A DNA stretch of 64,000 nucleotides from the NCBI GenBank assembly GCA_015501585.1, contig JADNRY010000157.1, positions 1-64,000 of the forward strand. The letters run 5' to 3'. Positions within the stretch are counted from its first letter, which is position 1. The number at the start of each line of letters is the position of its first letter. Position numbers and translations under genes: made by a program. Positions 46,363-57,260 of the stretch are shown here, in pieces. The notes beneath the pieces were generated by a model. It was not told the origin of the DNA, searched no databases, and worked only from the letters and a program-made list of their open reading frames with translations. Origin of the DNA: Rhodocollybia butyracea. Taxonomy: Eukaryota > Basidiomycota > Agaricomycetes > Agaricales > Omphalotaceae.

Positions 46363-48063
46363 ATCAATGGTATGTACTTATACCATTGGTAGCGTCTCCA
46401 AGTTTTCTTATGATCTTCCTGTTTTCCACTTCTTTTGATGGGAGCGCGCTTTACCACTCCCTCAAAGACGCAACATACATGTATCACTGTTGGAAGGCTG
46501 TAACCTCCCTGAAGCATGGTCCTATGCATTGCAGAAAGATGAGAAAAATTGTGCAAGTACAAGAACCTTGTCGCTTTTATAAAGCCTTGAAGCCAGTATT
46601 GAAGCTCACTCAAATGACGGAACGCAGAGAAAATCAGGATTCAATATTCATATTCAGGTGCGGCAGGTTGAACACCTTCTCCAGGAAAGCAAGACGAGTC
46701 AAAGAAACGAGGTTAGCATTGCCTTGGCACGTGAGCAGCTTCACTGCCAATTGGAGTTACAATGATGTTTGCAAAGCATAGGGGAACGGTACCCATGGAA
46801 CAGGTGTAGGTATCAGTGGGAGCCTCCCAACAAAGAGGGATCTTGGGCACCATGAGGGGATCTTAGGGAGGGTAGAGATATTGGGCAGGGGCAGTAGCGG
46901 GATACCGGGATTTTTCAAGGAAGGAGCCAACCAAATTCCAATGAAGTAAGAGAACTTGGTCCAAGCAAGGACCAGTCGGGTCTTCAGTCGGGTCCTACTT
47001 GAGAATAAGCGAGAAGTGATAAAACGGGACTTAACTAGATTATTCTAATTTCTGTGTTCGCTTGCGGTGTAGTTCATGATCCGTCTTCGCTAACAAAATA
47101 ATAATGATTGAAAAGAGAAGTGACAAGTCCTAGAATTTCTCTACATACAAGTATTTTAAATATACAGTCTGCTGCACGTACTCTCACAGTGCCACCTGAC
47201 TTGTATATGTGGTACATAGTAGTAATACAAGAAAGGAATAGTAGGAAGAATTGGAACTTATGCCTTTGGGTAAACAAATCTCAGGAAAACAGGAATCAAA
47301 TGAAATCAAAAGATAGGAACATCCAAATGTACTAAAAATGAACTGAACCGCTAAAACGGTTACAGTCTTCCCGCAACCAAACTGAAGAGTGGGATCGACA
47401 GAGGACGTGCTGAGGGTCCTGCAGAAATGTAGTTTGAGCTGGTAAGGTGTGTCGATGTGCAAAACGTTGGCCAGCGAAGTTGGTGGATTTGTCATAATGG
47501 CTACCATTGATTTCCATTTCCAGCTTGCTGAAAGAGTTGTGTCTTCGTGCCAGTCCAGGAAAGAAAGGGAAGATATTTAGAGGATACATGGTGGAAGTAA
47601 AAAGGAAGGAGGAAGAGTGTGTGAAAGAGGTGGAAGTGAAATGATGGAGTTTCTGAAGTGTAGATTGGTTTGTAATGTACAAAGTATAATTGTAAGGCAG
47701 GAGAGGAAGATATATGCCATATGGGAGGGACTAGCTACCGGGAAGGGAGGTAGCACTTCCACACCGAGGTCAGAGAGGGGCAAGGGAGTTCACTGAAAGC
47801 CTTCCATGATATTAACAATCCTGAACTCATAAAGAAGGTATTTGGCTCGTACCTCAGTATGTTCTTTCCAGCCAGCTAACTCTTGGGCAGGCCTTTCAGC
47901 TGTGCCGTATCGGTCCCTATGACTGCTCCCAGGAATCTCTAACAAGCCCTCAGACTCTTCATGCGCTGCAGACACTAAAGACTACACACCCTGATCTCCA
48001 CTGAAAACTTTCCAACAATGACACAGCGCCGGAGCCGGTAACCCAAAAAAGAGGCCAAAAAAG
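46363..48063. other. No gene assigned
   Basis: Many overlapping frames on both strands. Minus-strand pieces at 47332-47682 and 47790-47975 (GLLEIPGSSHRDRYGTAERP) look somewhat coding but I recognise no family and no consistent exon structure. Confidence 0.35.
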
Positions 48064-48450
48064 TTGGTAGAGGTTGAGAAAATGCCGGCAGATGTGGAAC
48101 TGGTCGAGGAACCAGTGTTCACCTATACAGGTGATTTCGACGACTCTTGTGATGTGCCAATTTCGGTGATGGTGAAGCATGTGATATCTGAAGGGAAGAA
48201 AGACATCAATGGACTAGTAGAGAACAACGATGGGGCGTTGGAATGTACCGCAGATGCCGAAGATCCCAACATCGAAGTTCCCGGTGTTGCCGAAGAAAGT
48301 GAGACAGTGCAAGGTCGAAGTAATCTGGACGAAATGGAAGTGCTGGGCAGAGGGAAGCGAAAAAGGCATGTGCCTGCATGGCATGGCAAGGACTGGATCT
48401 TCACGCGGGACAGTGATGTTGAAGAAGGGAGAACCAAGAAGCAGCGTTAA
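48064..48450 (+). CDS. Unidentified acidic protein with basic C terminus, possibly a fragment
   Basis: A 128-codon frame: acidic N-terminal two thirds (VELVEEPVFTYTGDFDD, EVPGVAEESETVQG) and a C-terminal GRGKRKRHVPAWHGKDWIF with a nuclear-localisation-like KRKRH. The frame is open upstream of the first ATG, so the true start may be in an earlier exon. The layout resembles the C-terminal tail of some transposon proteins, but I cannot assign it. Confidence 0.35.
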   Translation: MVEVEKMPADVELVEEPVFTYTGDFDDSCDVPISVMVKHVISEGKKDINGLVENNDGALECTADAEDPNIEVPGVAEESETVQGRSNLDEMEVLGRGKRKRHVPAWHGKDWIFTRDSDVEEGRTKKQR

Positions 48451-48654
48451 AGGCACATTTCTGTGTGGCGTCAGTATGTAGTTTGAATAAGCGCTTGTAT
48501 AGTAGGCCCGCGGCGACACGTCGATAGCCTAAAATAATTACCTCTAGTACCCGGGTAGATTGCTCTGTACATTTAGATGCTGTTGTCATTGGAAAATGGT
48601 TTTTACCCTGAAATTTCACTAAATTGGGGGATGTTACAATCTTATTTTTTAATC

Positions 48655-48756
48655 GTTCCTGCTTCAATGTTATGCATTATGAAGTTAAAAATTGCTAAGT
48701 TCCGGGGGGCCCGTTACGCGTTACGGGAACACTTGGTCGTAATTATAAAGTAATGT
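48655..48756. mobile_element. One-ended relic of the GGTCGTAATTATAAAGTA TIR family
   Basis: TGTTATGCATTATGAAGTTA, then GGCCCGTTACGCGTTACGGG and GGTCGTAATTATAAAGTAAT match the right end of 53864-54257. The left end is not recognisable. Confidence 0.6.
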
Positions 48757-49329
48757 TTAAGCAAAAGGGGATGAAACAAATGTAAAAGATCTGAACACAG
48801 TGTCACATAAAATGCGCTGAACTTCAACCAAATGCTAAAGTCCACCTGCCCACCAAACAGGACGTAGCTCCCCGGATAGAAATGTATTTTGAGATGATAA
48901 GGTGAGTCCCCTGCGCAGCCTTGGCACTCCTCTGCACCAGTGAGGGGAAGGGGGAGCGCAGCCCGGGAGCTAAGGGACCTTTGATCCTTGCGTTGTCCTG
49001 AAGTTTTTCAAGTGGTTCTGAAAGCACGAAGTACATGAAATTTGTCCTTGTGGTCTCATTTCTGCTACCACTACCATCTCCATCGCCTTGCCTCTTGATG
49101 TACCTCCTAGGATCCTTCAGTATCATTCAGGTGCTTCACAAAACCTGCTGACAACTTCTACCAGCATCAAGCTGTTCAATAGTGCTCAGAGTCCTGGCGC
49201 CGCCTGCACATCACTAGACTTTGTAGATCCTTTTTTTGTATTTACTGAGGATTTGAAAGTTTATGTGTGACTCGCTAAAAACTTTGCAGCATAAACTACA
49301 GTTGAAACCATTTTTGTCTTACCTTTGGT

Positions 49330-50295
49330 CCACCCTGACATTAGTCATAATGATTGTCTTAATTCTTGGCACTCTGAATGATTCTCCTCAATAAGAGACA
49401 ATCTCACTGATTGTCTTGGGTTGGGCACTCTAAATGATTGCTTACTCAAGACAATCAAAATGATTGTCCTCAATACTAGGCAATCTAAATGATTGTTTGC
49501 TCAATACAATCAAAATGGGTGTTTCGCAAAAAAAACATCTAAATGATTGTTTTTTCAAAACATGATTGTCTCAGACAATCAAATTAATTGTTTTTCCTTC
49601 CCGTAGTGGCCTAGGACATGACCTACCTGACCTAGAACATGTCCTACTCTACCTAGGACGTGTCCTACTCTGCCTAGGACATGGCCCAATGCACCCTGGA
49701 CATGTCTTAAAAAACCTAAGACACCACAGCCTTTATGTCCTCCTTGTACCTACATTCATTTGCCTGACTTTGCACTCCCCATAATGTTATGCTTTTGTCG
49801 TAGGTGATCGGCGCAGTGGGGACTCAGAGCCGTGAGGCTCAGACAAGGAGAGATAAGAGATATTGTTCCATACTACTTGGCCTTCATGCCAGGCCGTACG
49901 GGTACTCTAAAAGGTATCTACCGGCTCTGTAAGTATTGTAAGTACCTAGTAAATACTTAGTAAGGAAGTATGGAGTGCAATAATTACCGACGCCAGATCC
50001 GGAGTTGCGTATTCCGATGTCAAAGCGTCGCATCACAACAGCTTTTGCCTCTCCCAGTCACTCCATCCTATGCCCCTTCAGCTTGCCCAATTTTCTTACC
50101 AGGCCCTAAGGTCATGCTTCATCTCTGTTGTACCCTCCCTAGGCATGCGCTAACTCACCTCAGGCCATGCCCCAACCCATCCCAGATCATGTCTCAATCT
50201 ACCCTAGGACATGTCCTAGGACATTTGTTCTTTTTAGTCAGGTCATTGGCACAAAAATGTAGACTAACCAGAAGGAAAAAGTGGTTGACTGCACT
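49330..50295. mobile_element. Foldback element 3: one-armed relic of the giant-palindrome family
   Basis: 22-bp minisatellite (49340-49590), then AATTAATTGTTTTTCCTTCC as at the palindrome core, then GGACATGTCC-type repeats, CCCCATAATGTTATGCTTTT / GCCTCTCCCAGTCACTCC and the outer end TTTTTAGTCAGGTCATTGG / GTAGACTAACCAGAAGG. The module order matches a palindrome arm but lacks the MITE, LTR and GC-rich parts and has no inverted partner nearby. A solo LTR interrupts it. Confidence 0.78.
49796..50040. mobile_element. Solo LTR in foldback element 3, target duplication GCTTT
   Basis: 245 bp starting TGTCGTAGGTGATCGG and ending CGCATCACAACA. GCTTT lies at 49791-49795 and 50041-50045. The uninterrupted target ATGTTATGCTTTTGCCTCTC is present in the giant palindrome (41580-41600), which confirms the insertion. 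Confidence 0.93.
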
Positions 50296-50348
50296 GACCC
50301 CACAGTCAGTTAATCAAGACCTCCAATATAATTGACCAAATCGAGCAA

Positions 50349-50452
50349 TAGCCCCATTCAATGTTGACGTAGTGTCGCTACTGAAATCGCTACAAATAAT
50401 TTATAGCGAACGGCTTTGATCGGCTCACATGAAGCCGTTGATCTGCCGGAGG
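50349..50452. repeat. Leader repeat, second copy (with 24590-24725)
   Basis: GCCCCATTCAATGTTGACGT to GATCTGCCGGAG; see the copy at 24590. The 24590 copy has an extra TCAAATGTCATG-type stretch. Confidence 0.7.
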
Positions 50453-50520
50453 GTGTATGTAACGATGGGCGTTTTGCCGTTAGATTCTCGATTAATTGGT
50501 GTTCCTTCTGTTCCTCTTGG

Positions 50521-50960
50521 TCTGAGGTCATGACCACCAGAGAAGACCTTCGGCGCAAGTATATGATGTATATGGTCACTTGTGAGCTTCTGAGGGACCC
50601 GGAATCTCCATTAAGTCCCAAAGATTCTCTGACCAACCCGGAATTAGATGCTGCTATACTGTGTGCTATCCAAGACACCCGATATCTTAGGCCACGAGCA
50701 GAAGTCCCAAGCAAGGCAATCTTCAGTTAGCTTGGGAGTATGCTGCTGATCCTGCACATCACCACCGCTTTATTCAACTGCTTTGTGTTACTCCCGTGGT
50801 CTTTAAAGTTATCTTAACTTTAATTAAAGATCATCCGATCTTTTTCAACAGCTCCAATGTCTCCAACCTTAAGCTGGCTGTCACCCTCTTCAGGATGGGT
50901 AGATATGGGAATGGAGCTTCAGTTATAGATATTGCTATACACAGATAGATGCTTTACTGC
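50521..50960 (+). pseudogene. PIF/Harbinger transposase (HARBI1-like), N-terminal part only
   Basis: The frame opens near 50521 with TREDLRRKYMMYMVTCELLR, later shifts, and reads HHRFIQLLCVTPVVFKVILT, LIKDHPIFFNSSNVS and LKLAVTLFRMGRYGNGAS, the helical N-terminal region seen before the DDE core of fungal Harbinger transposases (xxQLAVTLYRMGRYGNGAS). The catalytic DDE domain is absent; the sequence breaks at about 50960 near a CCAAGGGGTG-type relic. A transposase moves the element by cut and paste; this copy cannot. Confidence 0.7.
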
Positions 50961-50997
50961 AATTGAAGCCCTACATGATACATTTGTATGCTCATTA

Positions 50998-51080
50998 CAA
51001 GGGGTGTTCATTGGTCATCTCGGTCATATAGGGTAGGGAGGGGGGGGGGGGGGGTCCAGGTGCCTTAAGAGTAAAATTTC
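50998..51080. mobile_element. One-ended relic of the CCAAGGGGTGT element
   Basis: CAAGGGGTGTTCATTGGTCA, then TCATATAGGGTAGGGAGG, a long G run and GCCTTAAGAGTAAAATTTCC match the right end of 3977-4351 in inverse orientation. It separates the Harbinger remnant from the DOT1-like fragment. Confidence 0.6.
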
Positions 51081-51118
51081 CTAACACAAATTTTTGCCCT
51101 AAGGCCCTCAATTTTGCA

Positions 51119-51715
51119 TTGCCTGTGCACATTTTGAATGTTTGGCTATCTTCCAATGATCTACCACCATTTCCTCAGCACACTATGCTCATAGGTACCA
51201 TTGCTTCAACTATTGCACTAATGCTGAAAGAGCAAGTAACTGTTCAGAGTCACATTTGGGGTTTGCAAACCGGACAGATGATGGTGGAGCAGGGCGACTT
51301 GGCCACGGATGATACGGTCAAGGTTATGGTTGCAAATGCTGACCTGGTTCTGGTAAACAACAAACTTTTCGGGGAAAAATGTATGTTTTTTTCCCTTCCC
51401 CAGTCCACTATTTAACATGATGCAGTGAATGAAAAACTCGAGTTGGTACTGAAGAATGTCAAGCCCGGAGCTTCTGTCGTACACACATACCCCTTATTCC
51501 TTCAAGGTACGAACCGATCAGGGAGAACTCGTGGACAGAAAGTAAGATTATGAATTTGTTTCTTGAGCAAACACTGAGTTGGGCGGCATCTGAAACAGAA
51601 AAGCATCTTCAATGTTGAGCCTTCCAAGTTTGAACCTGGCGATGTATCTTGGTCAGACAATGACCACAGTCTCTATTACTGGGCGGTGAAGAAAGGGTCA
51701 ACAATCGCTGCGTAA
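51119..51715 (+). pseudogene. DOT1-like histone H3-K79 methyltransferase, C-terminal fragment
   Basis: The open sequence has VQSHIWGLQTGQMMVEQGDL, then ADLVLVNNKLFGEK and, across a 45-bp intron (51381-51425), LNEKLELVLKNVKPGASVV. ADVVxVNNxxF followed by L.....LK.GA.VV is the S-adenosylmethionine-binding signature of DOT1. A second intron (about 51541-51597) leads to SIFNVEPSKFEPGDVSWSDN and a stop at 51715, matching the usual SVSW...YY end. DOT1 methylates Lys79 of nucleosomal histone H3. The N-terminal half of the domain is missing; the 5' end abuts a transposon relic. Splice frames are intact, so the truncation is the main defect. Confidence 0.72.
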
Positions 51716-51789
51716 AATATATCTCAGGCTATACCTAATAAAGATGCTTAAGGTTTCCTTTTATGGTAGTACAAGGTTTCACTACGTAA

Positions 51790-51866
51790 AGCGGCATCTG
51801 AAACAGAAAAGCATCTTTGATCAATGTTGAGCCTTCCAAGTTTGAACCTGGCGATGTATCTTGGTC
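51790..51866 (+). pseudogene. Duplicated copy of the last DOT1-like exon
   Basis: The segment CGGCATCTGAAACAGAAAAG to TCTTGGTCAGACAATGAC repeats 51587-51663, including the intron 3' end, about 200 bp downstream. It carries a TTGA insertion after AAGCATC and diverges after GACAATGAC, losing the YYW end. Tandem duplication followed by decay. Confidence 0.7.
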
Positions 51867-52017
51867 AGACAATGACTGCAGTCTGACTTTCTATTCACTG
51901 ACCTGGGGTATATGGCAAACTTGATGGCGAAAGTCTGCTGACCCTCAAAGCTTCATTACAGTAGTACTAGGACATCTTAAAGCCATAAACTCATAATTAT
52001 AAGTGCGCGAAATGGCT

Positions 52018-52210
52018 TATGTTTCTCGCTTGCGCTGAACTGTTGCCATGGCTCCTGGTCCGCCTTTGTTTTTTCACTTTGATTCATGTAACGCTCTGCA
52101 TGTCTGCTCATATAACTAGGTGCTGCCATCATTGGCGACGAGGCTCAGAACAACGCAGTTTCATTCGATTCTTCATTTCTCTTGTTTTACAACTGTCGTG
52201 TTCAATGCTT
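52018..52210 (+). pseudogene. Unidentified coding fragment related to 60415-60773
   Basis: Contains GGCGACGAGGCTCAGAA (I-x-GDEAQ) and, after about 50 bp, CGTGTTCAATGCTTGGAAGA (RVQCLED). The locus at 60415 has the same two words (VVGDEAP, RVQCLEDGYSL) separated by an intron-like stretch, so both come from one unknown family. Function unknown. Confidence 0.35.
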
Positions 52211-53863
52211 GGAAGATTGTTATTTATATAACTTATAAGCGGATGACACTTTAGCATGGGAGCCCAGAGGACATGATGTGGAAAGACCCGAGGTTGATTT
52301 CACCTAGGCAGGCCGATGAGGCTTGCGAAACTTGCCCGACCAGTTGCTCTCTTACTGTTGTGACACCATATTTTTGGATTCATGAGCGGTTTGCCAGCCA
52401 ATGGGAAACCAATAGTTATCTTGATCTAATCTATAGCTAAAGCGTCGTATCCTCAGTAAGAAAAACATCGGAAATATACATTTTATTCTATTACACAATC
52501 TGTAAGATACAAAAAAAAACTGCACGCTCAGAATGAATATCGTTCGAACGAAACACGAAAAGCTTTCTGTCACAGAAATTCAATAACGAGTTGAATGGGA
52601 GCCACTTGGTACATGATACAAAACAGTTATAGTGTGCCATTTTGCATCTAACCAAAGACTTATTTATGCAGCTGCTAGTAAGTGGTGAGTCTATACAACT
52701 CCGGTGTCCTTATAATTAACTGTGTTTCTATCGCTAGATTATCAAGAAGGGAGCTCAGTGGTACATATTGAAACGACACTATGATTGCTAGTTTGCACCA
52801 TAAACAGTTCTGCGCACCCGATTACACCGCCCGGGCATACTGAGCGTGCATCAAGAACACCATGAATGTGAGGAGGCCAATAAGGTAGATCGCAAGCTGT
52901 GAACTTGTGAGAGAGCGGCACGAAAGAGGAAACAGTGCACAGTTACCCATTCCAGCATTCGTACAGATGAGACATATTTAATCAAACTGAAGATAAGATC
53001 CACAATCCAATCCAAATCGACTGGAAGAGGGAATAAATCTAAGCAACACGGCCTTAGTCTTCGCTCAAAAGACAATTTACACAAGAACTTACGCTCGCAA
53101 AACACCCCTCCCATGACCACGCCAACGGAGAAAGAAAGACACAATTTCAGCACAACAGCACACGCGTGCCCAGTTTGGGCATCTGATTGACCACTGTTAA
53201 CCCGCATAACGTCGGTCATTATCATTTGCATTCCTGAAGAGCCACTCAGTAAGATAGTATATAAATCACCACATCGAAAGTAATAAGTATAATACCTCTG
53301 TTCCAAGTAATGTGCCGACGAACTACATGATGATCCGAAATGATAAAATGAATTTGGACCAAACGAGTTGCAGAGGTGGTTTGAACAGGCATTTGAAAGT
53401 AGATGGAAGAAGAGAAACAGGAGGATGAGTGGAAATCGCGTCAATGTCAATTTATACTCTGGGGGACAAAGGGAGAAATTTCCACGGTCAAGGAGGCACA
53501 TATCCACCGTGTGAAGAACATTAAGAACATTTTGGTTGCTGAGCTCTCTCTTGGAACGCGCTTCTAGTAGGACTTGCTTACACTTCTACATGCACTTTGG
53601 TTACTACGATTTGATAAAGGCCCACTACTACTAGATATATTCTGCGGGCACCTAATTAGGGCAAGTCGAAGCGGCACAGCGGTCAAAGCTGTTAGTCAAA
53701 GTACGTGGAATTTATTTAATGCTTCTCCACCGTTGCACACTCTCGTGTGCCACTCCCTCCCCATCTGCCACTCTGGTTTGTCCAAAAATTTGTGGCAACA
53801 GACGGGAACATTAAGAATAATTTGCTTATTGAAATACACAGTTTCAACTACTTACACTACCAT
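52211..53863. other. No gene assigned
   Basis: A minus-strand frame of 218 codons (52851-53507) has Cys/Phe/Leu-rich low-information sequence and no domain. No confident intron-exon structure was found. Confidence 0.35.
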
Positions 53864-54257
53864 TACTGTATAATTTCGACCGTAAGTTCACCGGGTGTTA
53901 CGCGTTACGCCTTGATTTCAGCTAAGTTCACGTTCATGGACTGATGTTACGCGTTACGCATACCAAATAAGTTCATGCCAGACACTAGTTTCTGAAAAGA
54001 ATTCATATCTTTGCAGTGACTATGAGTCAAAGTTCTACATGGTCAACGGCTTCAAAAGCAGAAGCAAAGCAGAAGTAAAGGCTCTGTTTTTCATTCTCAA
54101 TTATGCCAAACACCAGCATGGACAGAAAATTTAGTGCGTTACGAGGTCAAATTTCACTAGTTCAGACCTCTAAGTTATGCATTACAAAGTTACAAATTCT
54201 CAAGTTCAGAGGGTCCCGTTACGTGTTACGTGAACCTACGGTCGAAATTATACAGTA
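53864..54257. mobile_element. TA-flanked TIR element, CTGTATAATTTCGACCG family
   Basis: The left end reads TACTGTATAATTTCGACCGT then AAGTTCA; the right end is the inverse with one change. TA is present on both sides, consistent with a Tc1/mariner-like duplication. Subterminal GTTACGCGTTACGC words are repeated. No coding capacity. Relatives: 1374-1631, 48655-48756 and ends at about 35433 and 45000. Confidence 0.8.
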
Positions 54258-54346
54258 CACCTAGATACTAGAATTTGATAAGTGTTAAGTTGTTCATTGC
54301 TTGTATATCATGTTGTTTATATCTACAGCGAAAGGCCACTACTTGT

Positions 54347-56021
54347 CTACTCATCGAGGCTGAACTCTGCAGGTTTGATGAAAAATTCTGCCTTTTTTTC
54401 TGTGCTCAGCTCTCTATACCCATCGGCTAGGCGTTTAGAGAAAGTTATGGCATAACCATAATTAGAGGCCCCTAGTGTCACAGTTGTTGCATGACGCATG
54501 TCAGGTCGAAATAGGATCAGTGTTCCTCGTCCTGACTTAGCCATAGTTCCTAGACCAACATCAACATAGTTACCCCCAGCATCATCGTCTAAAGCATGTG
54601 GACCATTGCGTGCTACATGCGCTCTATCAATCTCGCGATCGACAATATATGCGAGTGCATATTGGCAGTAGGTCCCGTCTTTGTGTGTGGGTCTAGGGTC
54701 ATTTGAGAACAGAAAGATAGTGAGAACAGGACAAGACTGACACAGCATATCCAGAATTAATGTATACCTCTGGAGGTGCTCTATCTGCATAGGGAAAAAA
54801 GAAATCCTTTCCCTCAACACACAGCTTAAAACCACTTCCTATACAAACCTGTAACCATGTGAACTATGCACGAACATTTTAAGAAACTTACCAGGTTCAA
54901 TGTTTCGTGTTTGTATATTGGGGAGGTTCTCGTTATCCATGTAATTATGAATAGCAGACATAACATCGGTGGGTAGGACTGCCTGGGCAAGAGAGCAGAA
55001 GACAGAGACTGCACCGATGATATCCCTATCATGGTCAATCATCTGCATTGCCGTGAGTTTCTTTGTAAAAGACTTTGCACGTCCAAAAACACGGCAGTCT
55101 CGAGCACCCATGTTGAGACCTGCCTGAGTCATTGTCCCTATATGAGTGGGCTGCACAAATTTTATTAGTATGATCCCCAGTTTTATATGATATCATAAAA
55201 CAGACTCGGATGTTGCGCCGCAAGTGGGTTGCATCTTCAATAGATGCACGAAGGAACCGTGTCAATCCTTCGGCGAAAGGACCATCTTCCCCAACACCAT
55301 TGATAACCATCTTCTCGATGGTATAGTCTAAAGAGCATTGAAAAACATAGCTAATGATAATAATAGTCGCAGCTCACCGTCGGGTGTTCCACTCAGTACG
55401 AGATGAGATTCTGCAGTCCCAAGTTCCTTGATATCATACTCGCATACATTGACATGCTTTTTATCCAGAGTTTGTACGCCGGGATGTTCGGTGAGGTATG
55501 AACGAGCTTTGATGTCCCGATCGACGGTAGTCCGATCGCGCCACAGGATCGTAAACTTGAAAGGAACATGAGCTTTACCAGCCAGAACATCTCCTGTGGT
55601 ATAAGGGGTTGACCAGATACCAAGTTCTGCGACCTTAAAAAAGGAAAAAATAGTTTTAAAAAGTTCGTGTAGAAAATCTGGCATCATACTTGCCATTTTC
55701 CGTTTTTGCCTGTGGGAGGCCAAAGTTCCACTCTGAGAGGTTCTAGCTTTCATAACCTTTATAAAGGACCGGAGATGGTTCATAGTGATGTGGAGATGGG
55801 GTGCGTCTAGTCTAGTTGCTCGAGCGTAGAACTTTTTCCACTGATTCAATGGAGGTCAGACAACTCTGGCTAGGCGAAGAGATACGATACATACATCAAT
55901 TCCCGGACAGCATCTCGTATCCTGCCTAGCAGGCCAGCGACGATATTCTCATCATATTTATCTTTACACGCAAGGCAAGCGATCACATATTGGTTCTCTG
56001 GATTTTCGAGGAATTCCTTGA
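54347..56021 (-). CDS. Probable 2-oxoglutarate/Fe(II) oxygenase-fold protein (TET/JBP-like candidate)
   Basis: Seven exons on the minus strand join in one frame: 55891-56021, 55690-55840, 55378-55626, 55206-55327, 54892-55150, 54768-54784, 54347-54736 (438 residues plus an unresolved 5' end). The last exon has THKDG (HxD-type iron ligand), AGGNYVDVGLG, SGRGTLILFRPDMRHATT with the second His, and NYGYAITFSKRL, the layout of a double-stranded beta-helix oxygenase; related fungal TET/JBP enzymes oxidise 5-methylcytosine. Middle parts (WSTPYTTGDVLAGKAH, GEDGPFAEGLTRFLRASIED, GARDCRVFGRAKSFTKKL) I do not recognise. The usual 2OG-binding Arg after the second His is not evident; introns 50-107 bp, one only 31 bp next to a 17-nt exon. 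Assignment rests on motifs alone. Confidence 0.45.
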
Positions 56022-56869
56022 CTGAAAAAAGGATAAATTAATGTGATGACCGCTGAACGTGAACGGAGAGAAACGGGTTATTTGGTGCTTATTTGATTAT
56101 CCAGCTATTACATACAGTACGGATCAATCCCCCTGCCTACTAGATGTGATGGTGTACTATTATGAATACAGCGCTATCTATGTCATTACAGTTCCGCTGC
56201 CGTTTCGCGTGACTGCCATCGCATCAGACCTTCCGGTGCGCACATTGAGGCGTCAGCCGGCTTAGGTTTTTAACGACAACCTGTCACCCTGAGTCTGCCC
56301 TAGGTGTTATGTTCCGTCTCATTCTTTATACACTGAGCTGTTCCTTCCAGCTCAGGGCATTAGGGCTGTTCATGGGCTTCTTATGCGTATGCTCGACAGG
56401 TGCCTTTGAATTTCCCCCGCTGCGCCAGCTGGCCTTGGAGGTTGATTCGATGCCGGCAGGGATAGATCTAGAGCAGTTAGATCTAGAGCAGTGTTGGTCG
56501 GCAGTCTAATGTTGTGCGGTAAAGATGGGCCAACAAAAATAATCAAATTATTAATTATTAACAGACTAAAGTAGGTTTACCGGATAGCGGGTTCAGAGAA
56601 CTTCAGACAGGTTTCCAGATCATTGGCTCGAACGGGACAGCGTAGGCTAATATGAGATTAGTAAGTTTAAAGAAAGCATAACCTTAATCCAGAGTCGGCG
56701 CTCTAAACCACTCCCCATAACAGCATTTATACTTTTCTCATGTATCTGCTATAGATCGAAGACCGAACGGATGTGCTGGATATGTGAAGGCTGAAAAGAA
56801 GTGGATTCTTGACTGGTCATGCATGTACAGTGTCCCAGTTAGATAGGCGCAACATGTAACGACCTAACT
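56022..56869. other. Upstream of the oxygenase-like gene, no gene assigned
   Basis: May hold the 5' exons of the minus-strand gene. The plus-strand frame 56309-56509 (MFRLILYTLSCSFQLRALGL) starts like a signal peptide but ends after 66 codons and has no partner exon that I can defend. Confidence 0.3.
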
Positions 56870-57260
56870 GGCTTGCAGCACTACTAGTACTTACTAGGAC
56901 TGCTACTCTAGTACTACTACTATACTACTACTCACACAGCTTGGGTGCGCTAATACTGTTAGCGGTCCCGCATACCTGCCTGGCTCGCAGCACTACCAGT
57001 ACTACTAGTACTGCAATAATTAGTACCATATTACTACACACAGCTTGGGTGCGCAGCTAATATTGTTAGCGGCCCCGCATACTGTATTGCAGCGCCACAG
57101 TACTTAATACAAGTGACTACACTACTACCTACTACCCACACAGCAGCTAGCTAAAATTCTTAGGCACGTATAGCTGCCCTGCCTACCTTGTTGCGTTGAC
57201 TTATACTAAGTCCTACCTACCCATACAGCAGCTAACATTCTTAGCAGCTCTGGGACGTAT
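56870..57260. repeat. Diverged tandem repeat of about 90-105 bp
   Basis: Three blocks share CACACAGCTTGGGTGCGC (or CACACAGCAGC), TAATACTGTTAGCGG, CCCGCATACCTGCC or CCTACC, and ACTACTAGTACT runs. Non-coding. Confidence 0.65.

Noticed and set aside
47184..47682. CGKTVTVL in a minus-strand frame as a P-loop
   Set aside because: It lacks the GxxxxGK[ST] spacing, and the overlapping frame is equally open.
52851..53507. 218-codon minus-strand frame
   Set aside because: Low-information Cys/Phe/Leu-rich sequence, no domain; looks like a chance open frame.
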